A stretch of 36,926 nucleotides of DNA from Saprospira grandis DSM 2844. Lineage in GTDB: Bacteria; Bacteroidota; Bacteroidia; Chitinophagales; Saprospiraceae. The DNA is taken from assembly GCF_000275825.1 (NCBI RefSeq), contig NZ_JH719942.1:309354-346279 (forward strand), in the 5' to 3' direction. Numbering within the stretch: position 1 is the first letter of the stretch; every line of letters starts with the position of its first letter. A model generated the notes under the pieces. That model made no database searches. It saw only the letters and a program-made list of their open reading frames with translations, and was not told where the DNA came from. The translations under genes were made by a program, and so were the position numbers. Shown here piece by piece: positions 7,306 to 15,321 of this stretch.

Positions 7306-8331
7306 TTGTTTGAAGACCAAGACAAAACTGCGGTAAGCCGCAAACAGGACCATATTGCGCTAGCTTTCTCTTCTCAGGTAGCGGCCAATCAGCTCGATTC
7401 TCGCTTTAGTTACGAGCCCTTGCTCTCTAGCCATCAGGCTAAAGGCCTGGCTGAACAAGAGTTTTTGGGCAAGCGTTTTCGAGCGCCGCTTTGGGTCTCT
7501 AGCATGACTGGCGGTACCGATTGGGCCAAAACAATTAATGAAAACTTGGCCCGAGCCGCCAAACAATTCGGTTTTGGAATGGGCCTGGGCAGCTGCCGTG
7601 GTCTCTTGACCGATGATAGTTTTTTAGCCGATTTTCAGATGCGCCCCATTTTAGGCTACGACCTTCCGCTCTATGCCAACCTAGGCATTGCCCAGCTAGA
7701 ACAACTGCTAGACGATAACAAAACAGAGCTCATTCTCCGCCTTATAGATAAACTTCAGGCCGATGGACTAATTGTACATGTCAATCCTTTTCAGGAATGG
7801 TTGCAACCAGAGGGCGACCGTTTCCGTTATGCTCCTATAGATACAATTGAGCGCCTGCTCGACCAACTGCCACAAATTCCACTCATTGTAAAAGAAGTAG
7901 GCCAAGGAATGGGCAAAGAAAGCTTGCGAAAGCTGCTCCAACTCCCCATAGCCGCTGTAGACTTTGCAGCCAGTGGAGGCACTAATTTTGCGCTTCTAGA
8001 ACTACTTCGGGCCGACCTAAGCCTGAAAACAGCCTATGAGCCCCTAACTTATATTGGGCATTCGGCCCCGCAAATGCTGCAATTTGTCAATGAATTAGTG
8101 GATGAGCTAGGCGATAAATTGCGCTGCGAACAGTTAATCATCTCTGGAGGAATCAAAAACTTTCTAGATGGTTATTATCTTTGCCAAAAATCTAAACTCC
8201 CCGCCGTTTATGGGCAGGCCTCTGCCCTACTCAAGCACGCCCGTGGTAGTTATGAAGATTTAGAACGCTTTTTACAACAGCAAATTCAAGGACTTGATTT
8301 GGCCCATCAGTTTTTGCGGGTTCTAGACTAA
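7306..8331 (+). CDS. fni: Type 2 isopentenyl-diphosphate delta-isomerase (FMN-dependent)
   Basis: 341 residues, about the usual length. It interconverts IPP and DMAPP using reduced FMN. Recognisable motifs: RKQDHI (12-17) at the N-terminus, APLWVSSMTGGT (60-71, FMN/substrate site), FGFGMGLGSCRGLL, then the barrel strands LPLYANLGIAQLE, DGLIVHVNPFQEWLQPEGDR (catalytic Gln/Glu region), PLIVKEVGQGMG and AAVDFAASGGTNFALLE. The start is TTG at 7306: an in-frame TGA lies 30 bases upstream and there is no ATG before the RKQDHI motif. mvaA follows 82 bases downstream in the same direction, so isoprenoid synthesis by the mevalonate route is indicated. Cytoplasmic. Confidence 0.92.
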   Translation: MFEDQDKTAVSRKQDHIALAFSSQVAANQLDSRFSYEPLLSSHQAKGLAEQEFLGKRFRAPLWVSSMTGGTDWAKTINENLARAAKQFGFGMGLGSCRGLLTDDSFLADFQMRPILGYDLPLYANLGIAQLEQLLDDNKTELILRLIDKLQADGLIVHVNPFQEWLQPEGDRFRYAPIDTIERLLDQLPQIPLIVKEVGQGMGKESLRKLLQLPIAAVDFAASGGTNFALLELLRADLSLKTAYEPLTYIGHSAPQMLQFVNELVDELGDKLRCEQLIISGGIKNFLDGYYLCQKSKLPAVYGQASALLKHARGSYEDLERFLQQQIQGLDLAHQFLRVLD

Positions 8332-8413
8332 TCCCTTTTCTAAAAGGAAGCATTCTAGACGAGCTTGTCGTTCTAAAGCAAACAAGACTATTCTCTATAA
8401 AAAAATATAGCCT

Positions 8414-9796
8414 ATGAAAAATCCAAAAATTGTTTCTGGATTTTCTAAAAAATCGAAACGTGGAAAACTACGCTGGTTGGTCGAAAACTTTTTCAAACAC
8501 CCTGAAGAAGTAGCCCGAGAGCTCAAAAGCTTTTGGTATGGCGACCCTCAAAAACAAAAAATATTTGATGAGTTCAGCGAAAATACCATTACCAATTTCT
8601 ATATGCCTTATGGCCTGCTGCCCAACCTCAAAATTAACGATGAGGTCTATTGCGTGCCCATGGTCATCGAAGAAAGCTCGGTAGTAGCCGCCGCTTCTGC
8701 CGCAGCCAAATTTTGGCTGAACCGTGGCGGTTTCAAAACCGAAATCCTAGCCACCAAAAAGGTGGGCCAAGTACATTTTGACTGGAAAGGCAAGCGCAAA
8801 ACCCTAGATGCGCTAATGCCCAAAATTAAACAGCTCATCCATACCGAAACCTCACATATTACAGCCAATATGCGCAAAAGAGGTGGCGGTATTCTAGATA
8901 TTGAGCTGCTCGATATGAGTGACCTAGAGCCCAACTATTTCCAGCTCCAAATGACTTTTGAGACCTGCGATTCGATGGGGGCCAACTTTATCAATTCGGT
9001 CCTTGAAGAATCTGCCCGCAGCCTCAAACAGTTTATCGGTAGCCAAGAACAACTGCCTGCCAAAGAAAGAGAATTGACCATTATTATGGCCATTTTGTCT
9101 AACTATACGCCAGAATGCCTCGTTCGCGCTAGTGTAGAATGCCCCATTGAGGAGCTTGGCAATTTCTGCGATGGCGATATGCCCGCCGAAGAGTTTGCCC
9201 GCAAATTTGAAAAGGCCCTCAATATTGCTCGCATCGATACCTACAGAGCCACCACCCATAATAAAGGCATTTTTAATGGCATTGATGCCGTGGTCATTGC
9301 TACAGGCAATGACTTTAGAGCCGTAGAGGCTTGTGGACATGCCTATGCCGCTAGAGATGGGAAGTACCGCTCGCTCTCTTTTGCCGAATGCAAAGACGGC
9401 ATCTTTAAGTTTTGGCTAGATATCCCACTGGCAGTGGGCACAGTTGGCGGCCTAACCGCCCTTCACCCCATGGCCAAGCGCTCGCTAGAAATGCTCGGCC
9501 AACCTCCTGCCGAAGAACTCATGCAAATTATTGCCGCTACGGGCTTGGCCCAAAACTTTGCCGCGGTCCGCTCTTTGGTTACTACCGGGATCCAAAAGGG
9601 CCATATGAAAATGCACCTGATGAATATCCTCAACCATTTGGAAGCCACCGAAAAAGAGGTCAAAGAGGCCTTGGTCTACTTTGCCGATAAGTTGGTTTCT
9701 TTCAGCTCGGTTCGAGAGTTTATCCAGCTCTTGCGCAACACCCCAGAGGGAATGCCACTCCCCCTTCCCATTATGATTGAGCGCAAGAAATCCTAA
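8414..9796 (+). CDS. mvaA: Hydroxymethylglutaryl-CoA reductase, class II
   Basis: 460 residues. It reduces HMG-CoA to mevalonate (or works in reverse in degradative species). Class II hallmarks are VPMVIEESSVVAAASAAAKF (81-100, catalytic Glu in EESS), the CoA-binding and dimer region, THNKGIFNGIDAVV (catalytic Lys near 283), ATGNDFRAVEACGHAYAAR (catalytic Asp near 300) and the C-terminal KGHMKMHLMNIL (catalytic His near 397). It lies in tandem with fni. Bacteroidota that use the mevalonate pathway carry this class as the biosynthetic enzyme, so a biosynthetic role is likely here. The ATG at 8414 sits after an AT-rich leader with no Shine-Dalgarno. Confidence 0.93.
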   Translation: MKNPKIVSGFSKKSKRGKLRWLVENFFKHPEEVARELKSFWYGDPQKQKIFDEFSENTITNFYMPYGLLPNLKINDEVYCVPMVIEESSVVAAASAAAKFWLNRGGFKTEILATKKVGQVHFDWKGKRKTLDALMPKIKQLIHTETSHITANMRKRGGGILDIELLDMSDLEPNYFQLQMTFETCDSMGANFINSVLEESARSLKQFIGSQEQLPAKERELTIIMAILSNYTPECLVRASVECPIEELGNFCDGDMPAEEFARKFEKALNIARIDTYRATTHNKGIFNGIDAVVIATGNDFRAVEACGHAYAARDGKYRSLSFAECKDGIFKFWLDIPLAVGTVGGLTALHPMAKRSLEMLGQPPAEELMQIIAATGLAQNFAAVRSLVTTGIQKGHMKMHLMNILNHLEATEKEVKEALVYFADKLVSFSSVREFIQLLRNTPEGMPLPLPIMIERKKS

Positions 9797-9842
9797 AAAA
9801 AGATAGGCCTTTGGCCCTTAAAGCTCCAGACCTCGACTTGGT

Positions 9843-10019
9843 TTGGGGCTTTTTTTCTTTTTTGGGGCTGCCCCTCGCTTCGCTCGGGTCGGGCTGTGCC
9901 GGGCTCGCTCTTCGCTCGGCCCTTCGCTTTTTTCGCTTTGCTCAAAAAGCTCGGTCTGGCCTTCGGCCACCCTTTCCATCCCTCAGCCGAGGCGCTTCGC
10001 GCCTACTAGACGCAAAAAA
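9843..10019 (+). repeat. GC-rich hairpin repeat, copy D (plus orientation, diverged)
   Basis: Begins with two tttggggct units, then GGGCTCGCTCTTCGCTCGGCCC, and ends CGGTCTGGCCTTCGGCCACCC followed by GAGGCGCTTCGCGCC. The CATCGCTAGGCC end is missing or degraded. It fills the gap between mvaA and aroK. The open frame continuing upstream of aroK through it is not real coding sequence. Confidence 0.7.
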
Positions 10020-10026
10020 ATTAAGT

Positions 10027-10551
10027 ATGCAAAAAATCGTTTTAATGGGCTTTATGGGCGCTGGCAAAAGCTATTGGGGCCCTAAACTGGCCCAAGCCTT
10101 GGGCTACTCCTTTATTGATTTGGACCAATATATAGTGCAGCAAGAAGGCAGCAGCATTCCCGAATTATTTGCCCAAAAAGGCGAGGCTTATTTTCGGGCC
10201 CAAGAGAAAAGCTATTTATTAGACCTATTGGAGCAGAAAGCGCCCTTGGTTTTGGCTTTGGGCGGAGGCACGCCTTGCCAAGCAGGCATTTTGCCTCTTT
10301 TATTGGAGCAAAAAGGGCTACAGCTCATTTTTATAGACCCGCCTTTGGCTGTATTGCAAAAACGCCTAGCCCAAGAAGCCGAGGGACGACCCCTATTGGC
10401 CCAAAAAAAAGGTCCAGCACTGCAAAAAATTATTGCGCAGTACTGGACCCAAAGGCGGCCTTATTACTTACAGGCCCCTTATCGCTTTAGTGGGAAGCAA
10501 TTAGATGAATTATTGGCCCTTATTCCTCGGCCACCCAAGCCTGAGCAATAA
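10027..10551 (+). CDS. aroK: Shikimate kinase
   Basis: 174 residues, typical for the family. It phosphorylates shikimate at the 3-hydroxyl with ATP (chorismate pathway, cytoplasm). Motifs: P-loop GFMGAGKSYWG (8-18), shikimate-binding FIDLDQYI (Asp33) and YFRAQE (Arg57), Walker-B-like LGGGTP (78-83), lid/adenine region GRPLL and the C-terminal RRPYY. The residue after Lys-Ser in the P-loop is Tyr where most members have Thr or Ser. I chose ATG 10027 because the frame upstream is the GC-rich repeat and the P-loop must begin within about 10 residues of the start. The 3' end overlaps the convergent SPOR gene by 32 bases. Confidence 0.92.
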   Translation: MQKIVLMGFMGAGKSYWGPKLAQALGYSFIDLDQYIVQQEGSSIPELFAQKGEAYFRAQEKSYLLDLLEQKAPLVLALGGGTPCQAGILPLLLEQKGLQLIFIDPPLAVLQKRLAQEAEGRPLLAQKKGPALQKIIAQYWTQRRPYYLQAPYRFSGKQLDELLALIPRPPKPEQ

Positions 10552-11578
10552 CTTCTTGGCGGATGCGGCTTAACTCTTGCTCAAAGCGGCTATGCGGATG
10601 AGCGGGAAGCAAAGCGGCCACACGGTAAAGGCCTGTATAGAGTTTTTTGACCTGGACCTTATAGCCCATAGCTTCTAATTGGGCCTTATTCCGTTCTGTA
10701 TTAAAGTCTTCTTTAAAGACGCCAATGACCACAATTTTTTGGTCCAAATGTTTAGGCGAGATTTCTTCTTGATTTTCCTTGGCTGTTTTTTCGGCCACAA
10801 CTTCTTCTTGGGCCAAAGGGCTGCTCAAGCTTCCAGCCGAATTCTTTTGCCAAGGAGAAGTTTGTTCTTCTCCGCTGCTTTCCTCTAAAGCAATGCCCAT
10901 TTGCCCTTGAGCCTCTGCCTGGGCTAATGCTTGGCTGGCCATTTCATTTTTCAGTTGTTGGCGTTGCATCTGAATAAGGCCAAAGTAAGTTTCTTGTTGT
11001 TCTGTGACCAATGGCAAGATAGAAGGCATAGGCCTAGTATTGGCGGCTGGTTGTGGGCCCCACCAAGGGGCGGTAGCCAGACCAGTGGCTAAAAGTAGGC
11101 CCAAAGCGGCCATCAAATACCAGCCTCTTGTTGTTTTCTTTTTGCGGCCCTCTAAGATTACGCCTTTTTCTAGATAAGACTTTTTGCGTAAAATGGGTTG
11201 GCAGTTAATTTTGGGATAATGATTTTGGGCCAAAATGGCATGCTCCTTAAAGGTCGCTTCTAATGTAGGGAGCAGGCCTTCCTTGGCCATAATGGGCAGG
11301 GGCGCTTGTTCGGCCACAAACTGATCAATTGTTTTTTTGGCCTCTTGAGCGGCTAAAAACTCTTTTTGGACCAATTTATTTTCTAATAGCTGCAGCGGAT
11401 CCTCTCGAAGATCGGGATTAAAGACCAAGCTATAGCTAGGAGGCAATAAAAGCTGGCCCTTATTTTCTAAACTTGCCGATTGGTACTGCCACTCAAAGGC
11501 ACCTAGGCCTGGAACAATCAGGCGGGGGTAGCGCTCTAATATCTCGGCCATTAGGGGGAGTAAATTGGGGGTAGACAT
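10520..11578 (-). CDS. HU-CCDC81 / SPOR-domain membrane protein
   Basis: 352 residues. The N-terminal part has two HU-like CCDC81-type segments: YPRLIVPGLGAFEW at 17-30, then SLVFNPDLREDPLQLLEN, the typical 'l.Fn..l..nD..L...l' pattern. A single transmembrane helix follows (about 154-172), then a glutamine/alanine-rich coiled-coil region, and a C-terminal SPOR domain (about 275-352: KIVVIGVFKEDFNTERNKAQ to YRVAALLP). SPOR domains bind denuded peptidoglycan glycans, and the pairing with HU-CCDC81 is a Bacteroidota envelope architecture. It probably sits in the inner membrane with the SPOR domain in the periplasm. A 5-base gap separates it from the upstream secreted protein. The 3' end overlaps aroK convergently. 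Confidence 0.85.
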   Translation of the reverse strand: MSTPNLLPLMAEILERYPRLIVPGLGAFEWQYQSASLENKGQLLLPPSYSLVFNPDLREDPLQLLENKLVQKEFLAAQEAKKTIDQFVAEQAPLPIMAKEGLLPTLEATFKEHAILAQNHYPKINCQPILRKKSYLEKGVILEGRKKKTTRGWYLMAALGLLLATGLATAPWWGPQPAANTRPMPSILPLVTEQQETYFGLIQMQRQQLKNEMASQALAQAEAQGQMGIALEESSGEEQTSPWQKNSAGSLSSPLAQEEVVAEKTAKENQEEISPKHLDQKIVVIGVFKEDFNTERNKAQLEAMGYKVQVKKLYTGLYRVAALLPAHPHSRFEQELSRIRQEVIAQAWVAEE

Positions 11579-11583
11579 AGCGG

Positions 11584-11976
11584 TTAATCGATTGAAATAG
11601 CTTTTTGGATGCGTTCGGTATAGCTATGCAAGACCAAGGTATAATTGCCTTTTTCCAATTTAGACAAATCTAGCTCATAGATAGTATTGCTAGGCAAATC
11701 AAAGAGGTGATCATCAATAGCTACAATTTCTTGATTTTTATCAGAAGAGAGGCTAAGTCGGCTCATTTTTCCTCCTAGGGCCTCAAAGTCGATATATAAT
11801 TTTCTGCGATTTTGGTCCAAATGCAGGCTCCAATTTTCTGAGCTTTCGTCTAGTTCTGTTTCAAAGGCAGCCCAATTAATACTCTCCTCGTTTTGTTGTA
11901 GTTCGGCAATTTGTTGTGCTTGAGCAGAGCAGCCAAAGGCTAGGCATAGTAAGCTAGATAGAAAGAATGCTTTCAT
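11584..11976 (-). CDS. Small secreted protein of unknown function
   Basis: 130 residues with an N-terminal signal sequence (MKAFFLSSLLCLAFGCSAQA). A Cys at 16 makes a lipoprotein conceivable, but the lipobox is poor, and cleavage after AQA is equally possible. The C-terminal 50 residues (YELDLSKLEKGNYTLVLHSY) resemble the beta-sandwich or sorting-like ends of Bacteroidota secreted proteins, where a 'L..G.Y.l.l' strand is common. No catalytic motif. It lies 5 bases upstream of the SPOR gene, so probably co-transcribed and acting in the envelope. Confidence 0.6.
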   Translation of the reverse strand: MKAFFLSSLLCLAFGCSAQAQQIAELQQNEESINWAAFETELDESSENWSLHLDQNRRKLYIDFEALGGKMSRLSLSSDKNQEIVAIDDHLFDLPSNTIYELDLSKLEKGNYTLVLHSYTERIQKAISID

Positions 11977-12180
11977 AGTGGCGAGCGTTGAAATTATTTT
12001 TTGTTAGTTGGCTTGTTTTGGGCTATAGCTATTGAATTTAGCGGTAATTTTTTGCTAAATCGAGCTTGATTATAAGAAAAGCCTATAATAATTACAAAAA
12101 GTTTGGCTAAAAAGGTCCAGAATAAAAATAAATTAACGCCGCCTTTAGGGGAATTGTTTTATTCTTTTACGAATTAGTGG

Positions 12181-12330
12181 CGGGCTCTGCGGTTGGGGCA
12201 GGCTTGGCCTAGCGATGTGCAGCAGTGGCCGTTAGGCCAGACCCAGCCGCTGAAAGCGGCGCAGGGCCGAGCAGACCTGCGAGCTGCGAAACGTAGCGCC
12301 GACGACCAAAGGGAGGCGGAGGCCCCAAAA
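12181..12330 (-). repeat. GC-rich hairpin repeat, copy E (minus orientation)
   Basis: Blocks present: GGCCTAGCGATGTGC, GTGGCCGTTAGGCCAGACC, hairpin GCCGCTGAAAGCGGC, GGGCCGAGCAGACCTGCGAGC and GGAGGCCCCAAAA. The 533-base gap 11977-12509 holds this copy plus the promoter and leader of the VWA gene. Confidence 0.85.
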
Positions 12331-12410
12331 TAAAATAAGCAGAAAGTAGTTAATAAGTATGCTGTATCTTCCTCTCTTAGATTCTTTTTCTCTGGCCTAT
12401 AAAATTCTTA

Positions 12411-12418
12411 TATTTTTG
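12411..12418 (+). promoter_or_regulatory. Putative -7 box of the VWA-like gene
   Basis: TATTTTTG fits TAnnTTTG and lies 92 bases before the ATG at 12510. A perfect hairpin in the presumed leader, GGTCTAAA-GCTTGCAG-TTTAGACC (12452-12475), may be a regulatory or stability element. No clear -33 box is visible. Confidence 0.3.
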
Positions 12419-12509
12419 AATATTATCGTCCTATGAAGAGCTCCCCGCTTTGGTCTAAAGCTTGCAGTTTAGACCGATCCAAAACACACTACCAAAGCAA
12501 TAGAATATT

Positions 12510-14336
12510 ATGCATCAAGTATACACCCTTAGTTTTTTGTTTATGCTCTTCGGTTTTAGCTTGTTGGGGCAGCCGGGTCCTTCGCCGACCAAAGCCCTAT
12601 TGACCTTAGAATTTGTGCATCCGGAGAATGGGGATCGTTTTCCTTCTTTGCCATTTAGGTTGCAGCGGGTAGGGACCGATGAGAGCTGGCAATTTGCGAC
12701 AGATCGGGAGGGGAAGGCCAACTGTTTGTTGCCCATCAATAGTCGTTATGAGTTATATGTTCGGGAGAGTAATTTGATTGCCAACATCAACATTGAGGCG
12801 GGGGAATTTCAGGAGCATCGGATAGAGATTCCCTTTGATGGGGAGGGCAGTCCACTGCTGGAGCACAAAGAGGACCTTTGTCATTTAAAGATTCAGTTGA
12901 TTGACCATCAGCAGCGGCCTTATTCGGCTAGGGAGCGTTTGCGTTTGCAGAACAAGGCTACAGGAGAAGACTCTTTACTTTGGATAGAAAATGGTCGTTT
13001 AGAGATTGATTTGCCGAAGAACAGCCGTTATATTTTGAGTTTTTCCAAGGCGCCCAACTATGCAGAAATTGTATTGGAGGGGCAAGATTACTGGGAGGAA
13101 CAGGTGCTTTTTGAGCGTAAAAAAGGCTATGATAAGTTTCCGAGTCGCAGCCATGGTTTAGTGAACTTCAGGTATATAGATTTGGATGGCAACAGTGTGC
13201 CCAATGAGCCAGTAGAAGCCTTGGACCGGGCTAGTGGCGAGCGTTTTACGGCCTTTACCAATAAGGGGGGGCTAGCGCAATTGCTTTTGCCTTTGGGCCG
13301 CACCTATTTATTTAGCACTGCTTATAATCCACATTTTGAGGAGCGAGAGATTGCTTGTGCCAAGGGCTATGTACTTTATGAATTGGACCTGCTTTATCAG
13401 GCCCCTAGCTCTTCTGATTGGCTAAAAAGTTTTACGCAGCAGGCGGCGCTCAGCCGTCTCAATGACTCTTTGCGGGCCGATTTACTGGCCCAGGCAGAGG
13501 CTAATTTGAAGGCCCAGCAAGCGGCAGAAGAAAAGCAAAAGGCCCTAGACCCCATGCTCACTAAGCTAGACCTAAAAGGAATAAAAACCTTTAAGATTCG
13601 GAAATTGATTGAGCGAAAAAGCCGTATACTCAAAGACAGCCTCCAACTCAACCCCAAGGTTTTAGAGCATCATTACAATAAACCCGTTTTGGCCAGCCTG
13701 CTCCGTTTGCAAGATGCTTGGGAAAAGCGGATTATTGTTACGGATGTCACCGCCAGCATGTCGCCTTATTTTGAGGAAATTTTGCTTTGGCACAGCCTCA
13801 ACCTCATGAAAGCCACCGATAATAAGTATATTTTTTTTAATGATGGCGACAATGAGATGAACAGCCATAAGGTATTGGGGCGCACCGGCGGCTTGTACTA
13901 CTGCCAGGGCAAGGTAATTCAGTTGGACCAAATTATTGGCCGCTTGAAAGAAGCCTCTGGGGTTCGTAGAGCGGGTGGAGATGCGCCCGAAAATGACATT
14001 GAGGCCCTTTTGGCGGCCCAGGCGCTTCGAACAGATAGCTTGGAAGAAATTATTTTAATTGCCGATGCCTTTTCGCCTGTTCGCGATATGGCCCTACTCT
14101 ATCAGCTCAATTGCCCCATTCGAGTAATTCTTTGTGGCTGGGAAGAAGGCAATGAGTTTTATCCTAAAACCCCATTGCCCAACCCAGAGTACCTCACTAT
14201 TGCCCACCGAACAGGAGGCTCCGTGCATACGCTAACCAAAGACCTCTGGGACCTATCTAAAAGGGATGATGGAGATGTCATTGAGCTGAGCGGCCTGCGC
14301 TTTTTACTCAAAAATCATCAGTTTATTAAAAACTAG
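12510..14336 (+). CDS. Secreted VWA-like protein with beta-sandwich repeats
   Basis: 608 residues. Signal peptide (about 1-21, ending FSLLGQ). Three or more beta-rich, carboxypeptidase-regulatory-like segments (about 28-110, 125-205, 218-300) share the pattern 'D..G.a.l.lp....Y.l', e.g. DREGKANCLLPINSRYELYV and NKGGLAQLLLPLGRTYLF. A charged helical linker (about 320-400) leads to a C-terminal von Willebrand A-like domain: IIVTDVTASMSPYFEE (MIDAS-like D412, T414, S416, i.e. DxTxS), RAGGDAPENDIEALLAA (about 487-503) and EIILIADAFSPVRD. Probably periplasmic or surface-exposed and metal-dependent in binding. The ligand is unknown. Its stop shares the CTAG with the convergent 57-residue gene. Confidence 0.7.
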   Translation: MHQVYTLSFLFMLFGFSLLGQPGPSPTKALLTLEFVHPENGDRFPSLPFRLQRVGTDESWQFATDREGKANCLLPINSRYELYVRESNLIANINIEAGEFQEHRIEIPFDGEGSPLLEHKEDLCHLKIQLIDHQQRPYSARERLRLQNKATGEDSLLWIENGRLEIDLPKNSRYILSFSKAPNYAEIVLEGQDYWEEQVLFERKKGYDKFPSRSHGLVNFRYIDLDGNSVPNEPVEALDRASGERFTAFTNKGGLAQLLLPLGRTYLFSTAYNPHFEEREIACAKGYVLYELDLLYQAPSSSDWLKSFTQQAALSRLNDSLRADLLAQAEANLKAQQAAEEKQKALDPMLTKLDLKGIKTFKIRKLIERKSRILKDSLQLNPKVLEHHYNKPVLASLLRLQDAWEKRIIVTDVTASMSPYFEEILLWHSLNLMKATDNKYIFFNDGDNEMNSHKVLGRTGGLYYCQGKVIQLDQIIGRLKEASGVRRAGGDAPENDIEALLAAQALRTDSLEEIILIADAFSPVRDMALLYQLNCPIRVILCGWEEGNEFYPKTPLPNPEYLTIAHRTGGSVHTLTKDLWDLSKRDDGDVIELSGLRFLLKNHQFIKN

Positions 14337-14506
14337 GATTTGGCCCTTAGAGCCTCAATTTTTAGCTGCAGCGCTTCGGCAGCCGCAACTTTATCGGCAT
14401 AGAGACGCAAATCGCCAGATCGTTGAATATCTCTGGCTTCTTGCATCAATTTTTCATACTGCTTTTCGAGTTTTTTGATGGGGTCTTTTTTGAAAAAGGA
14501 AAACAT
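14333..14506 (-). CDS. Small DUF6435-like protein
   Basis: 57 residues, start ATG at 14506, stop TAG at 14333-14335. It begins MFSFFKKDPIKKLEKQYEKL, continues with MQEARDIQRSGDLRLYADKV and ends with an alanine-rich helix AAAEALQLKIEALRAKS. The MFSFFKKDP..KLEKQY start, the central 'Q..GD...Y' and the ~57-residue length match the DUF6435 family as I remember it. Entirely helical, charged, cytoplasmic, function unknown. Its stop codon and that of the convergent VWA gene overlap in the same CTAG. Confidence 0.8.
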   Translation of the reverse strand: MFSFFKKDPIKKLEKQYEKLMQEARDIQRSGDLRLYADKVAAAEALQLKIEALRAKS

Positions 14507-14561
14507 AGGCATACTATTAAGAAAGTGATTTAGGAGCTTAACAGTAAGGCCAAAATAGAGT

Positions 14562-15281
14562 TTAGAAAATAATCAAGAAGTCTGTTAATAACTGCCGATA
14601 GCTATCGGCATAGGCATAATCTGGCGGGCCCTGACGCATGATAATTTCTTGCTGTTGGGGCTTTTCTATGGGCGCCTGCCCCCATTGCAAAAGCAGCCGC
14701 TTGGGCGCCTTGCCCAACCTGCTGATAAAATCGCAACGACGATGCAAAAACAAGCCTGCCTCTTGAGCCAATTCATGAAAATAAAGGGCCTGGGCAGTGG
14801 GTAAAATAATAGCCAATTGGCCAGCTGGCGCCAAAAGCGCTAGGCTGTGTTCTAGGAGTTCCTCAAAGCCTAGACTTAGGCTGGATCGGGCTTGCCGGCG
14901 GTCTTTATTGAGGGCCTTAGAAAACTGCGCTTCGGGATAAAAAGGGGGGTTGCTCACAATCAAATCATAGCCCTCCGAAGCGCTAAAGCTTTGCAGACCT
15001 TGGGCATACAGGCTGAGGCGGTTGGACCAAGGACTGGCCGCAAAGTTTTTTTGGGCCTCTTCTGCTGCCTGCAAATTGATTTCTATCGCATCAATTTGGG
15101 CCTGAGCAAAACGCTGGGCCAACATCAAAGCCACTACCCCCGTTCCAGAGCCAATATCCAAAATCCGCTGGCCCGAACAATGCGCCCAAGCCCCTAATAA
15201 AGTCCCATCGGTCCCCACTTTCATAGCCGCCAAACGCTGCCGAACTACAAATTGCTTAAATTGAAAGTCTTGCATAAGCAA
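14562..15281 (-). CDS. trmN6: tRNA1(Val) (adenine(37)-N6)-methyltransferase
   Basis: 239 residues. It transfers a methyl group from SAM to N6 of A37 in tRNA-Val (TrmN6/YfiC family). Motifs: FKQFVVRQRLAAMKVGTDG (8-26, family N-terminus), SAM-binding ILDIGSGTGVVALML (40-54), acidic AIEIN (65-69) and the catalytic NPPFY (111-115). These are followed by the family's RRQARSSLSLGFEELL segment. Translation can start at either Met 1 or Met 3, and the second gives MQDFQFKQF. It lies 40 bases downstream of a minus-strand terminator, so likely its own transcript. Confidence 0.92.
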   Translation of the reverse strand: MLMQDFQFKQFVVRQRLAAMKVGTDGTLLGAWAHCSGQRILDIGSGTGVVALMLAQRFAQAQIDAIEINLQAAEEAQKNFAASPWSNRLSLYAQGLQSFSASEGYDLIVSNPPFYPEAQFSKALNKDRRQARSSLSLGFEELLEHSLALLAPAGQLAIILPTAQALYFHELAQEAGLFLHRRCDFISRLGKAPKRLLLQWGQAPIEKPQQQEIIMRQGPPDYAYADSYRQLLTDFLIIF

Positions 15282-15316
15282 AAATAAAAAAGCAGGAGCT
15301 TCTCGCTTCCTGCTTT
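15280..15316 (-). terminator. Terminator of the poly-Asp DUF2158-like operon
   Basis: AAAGCAGGA (15289-15297) pairs with TCCTGCTTT (15308-15316). On the minus strand the stem is followed by TTTTTTATTTT. It lies between the gene ending at 15322 and trmN6. Confidence 0.75.
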
Positions 15317-15321
15317 ATCTA

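Noticed and set aside
9811-10026. 72-codon N-terminal extension of aroK
   Set aside because: It crosses repeat copy D. The P-loop requires a start near 10027.
12434-12606. Small upstream ORF from ATG 12434 overlapping the VWA gene
   Set aside because: Composition is poor, it overlaps a real signal peptide region, and it contains the leader hairpin. Likely chance.
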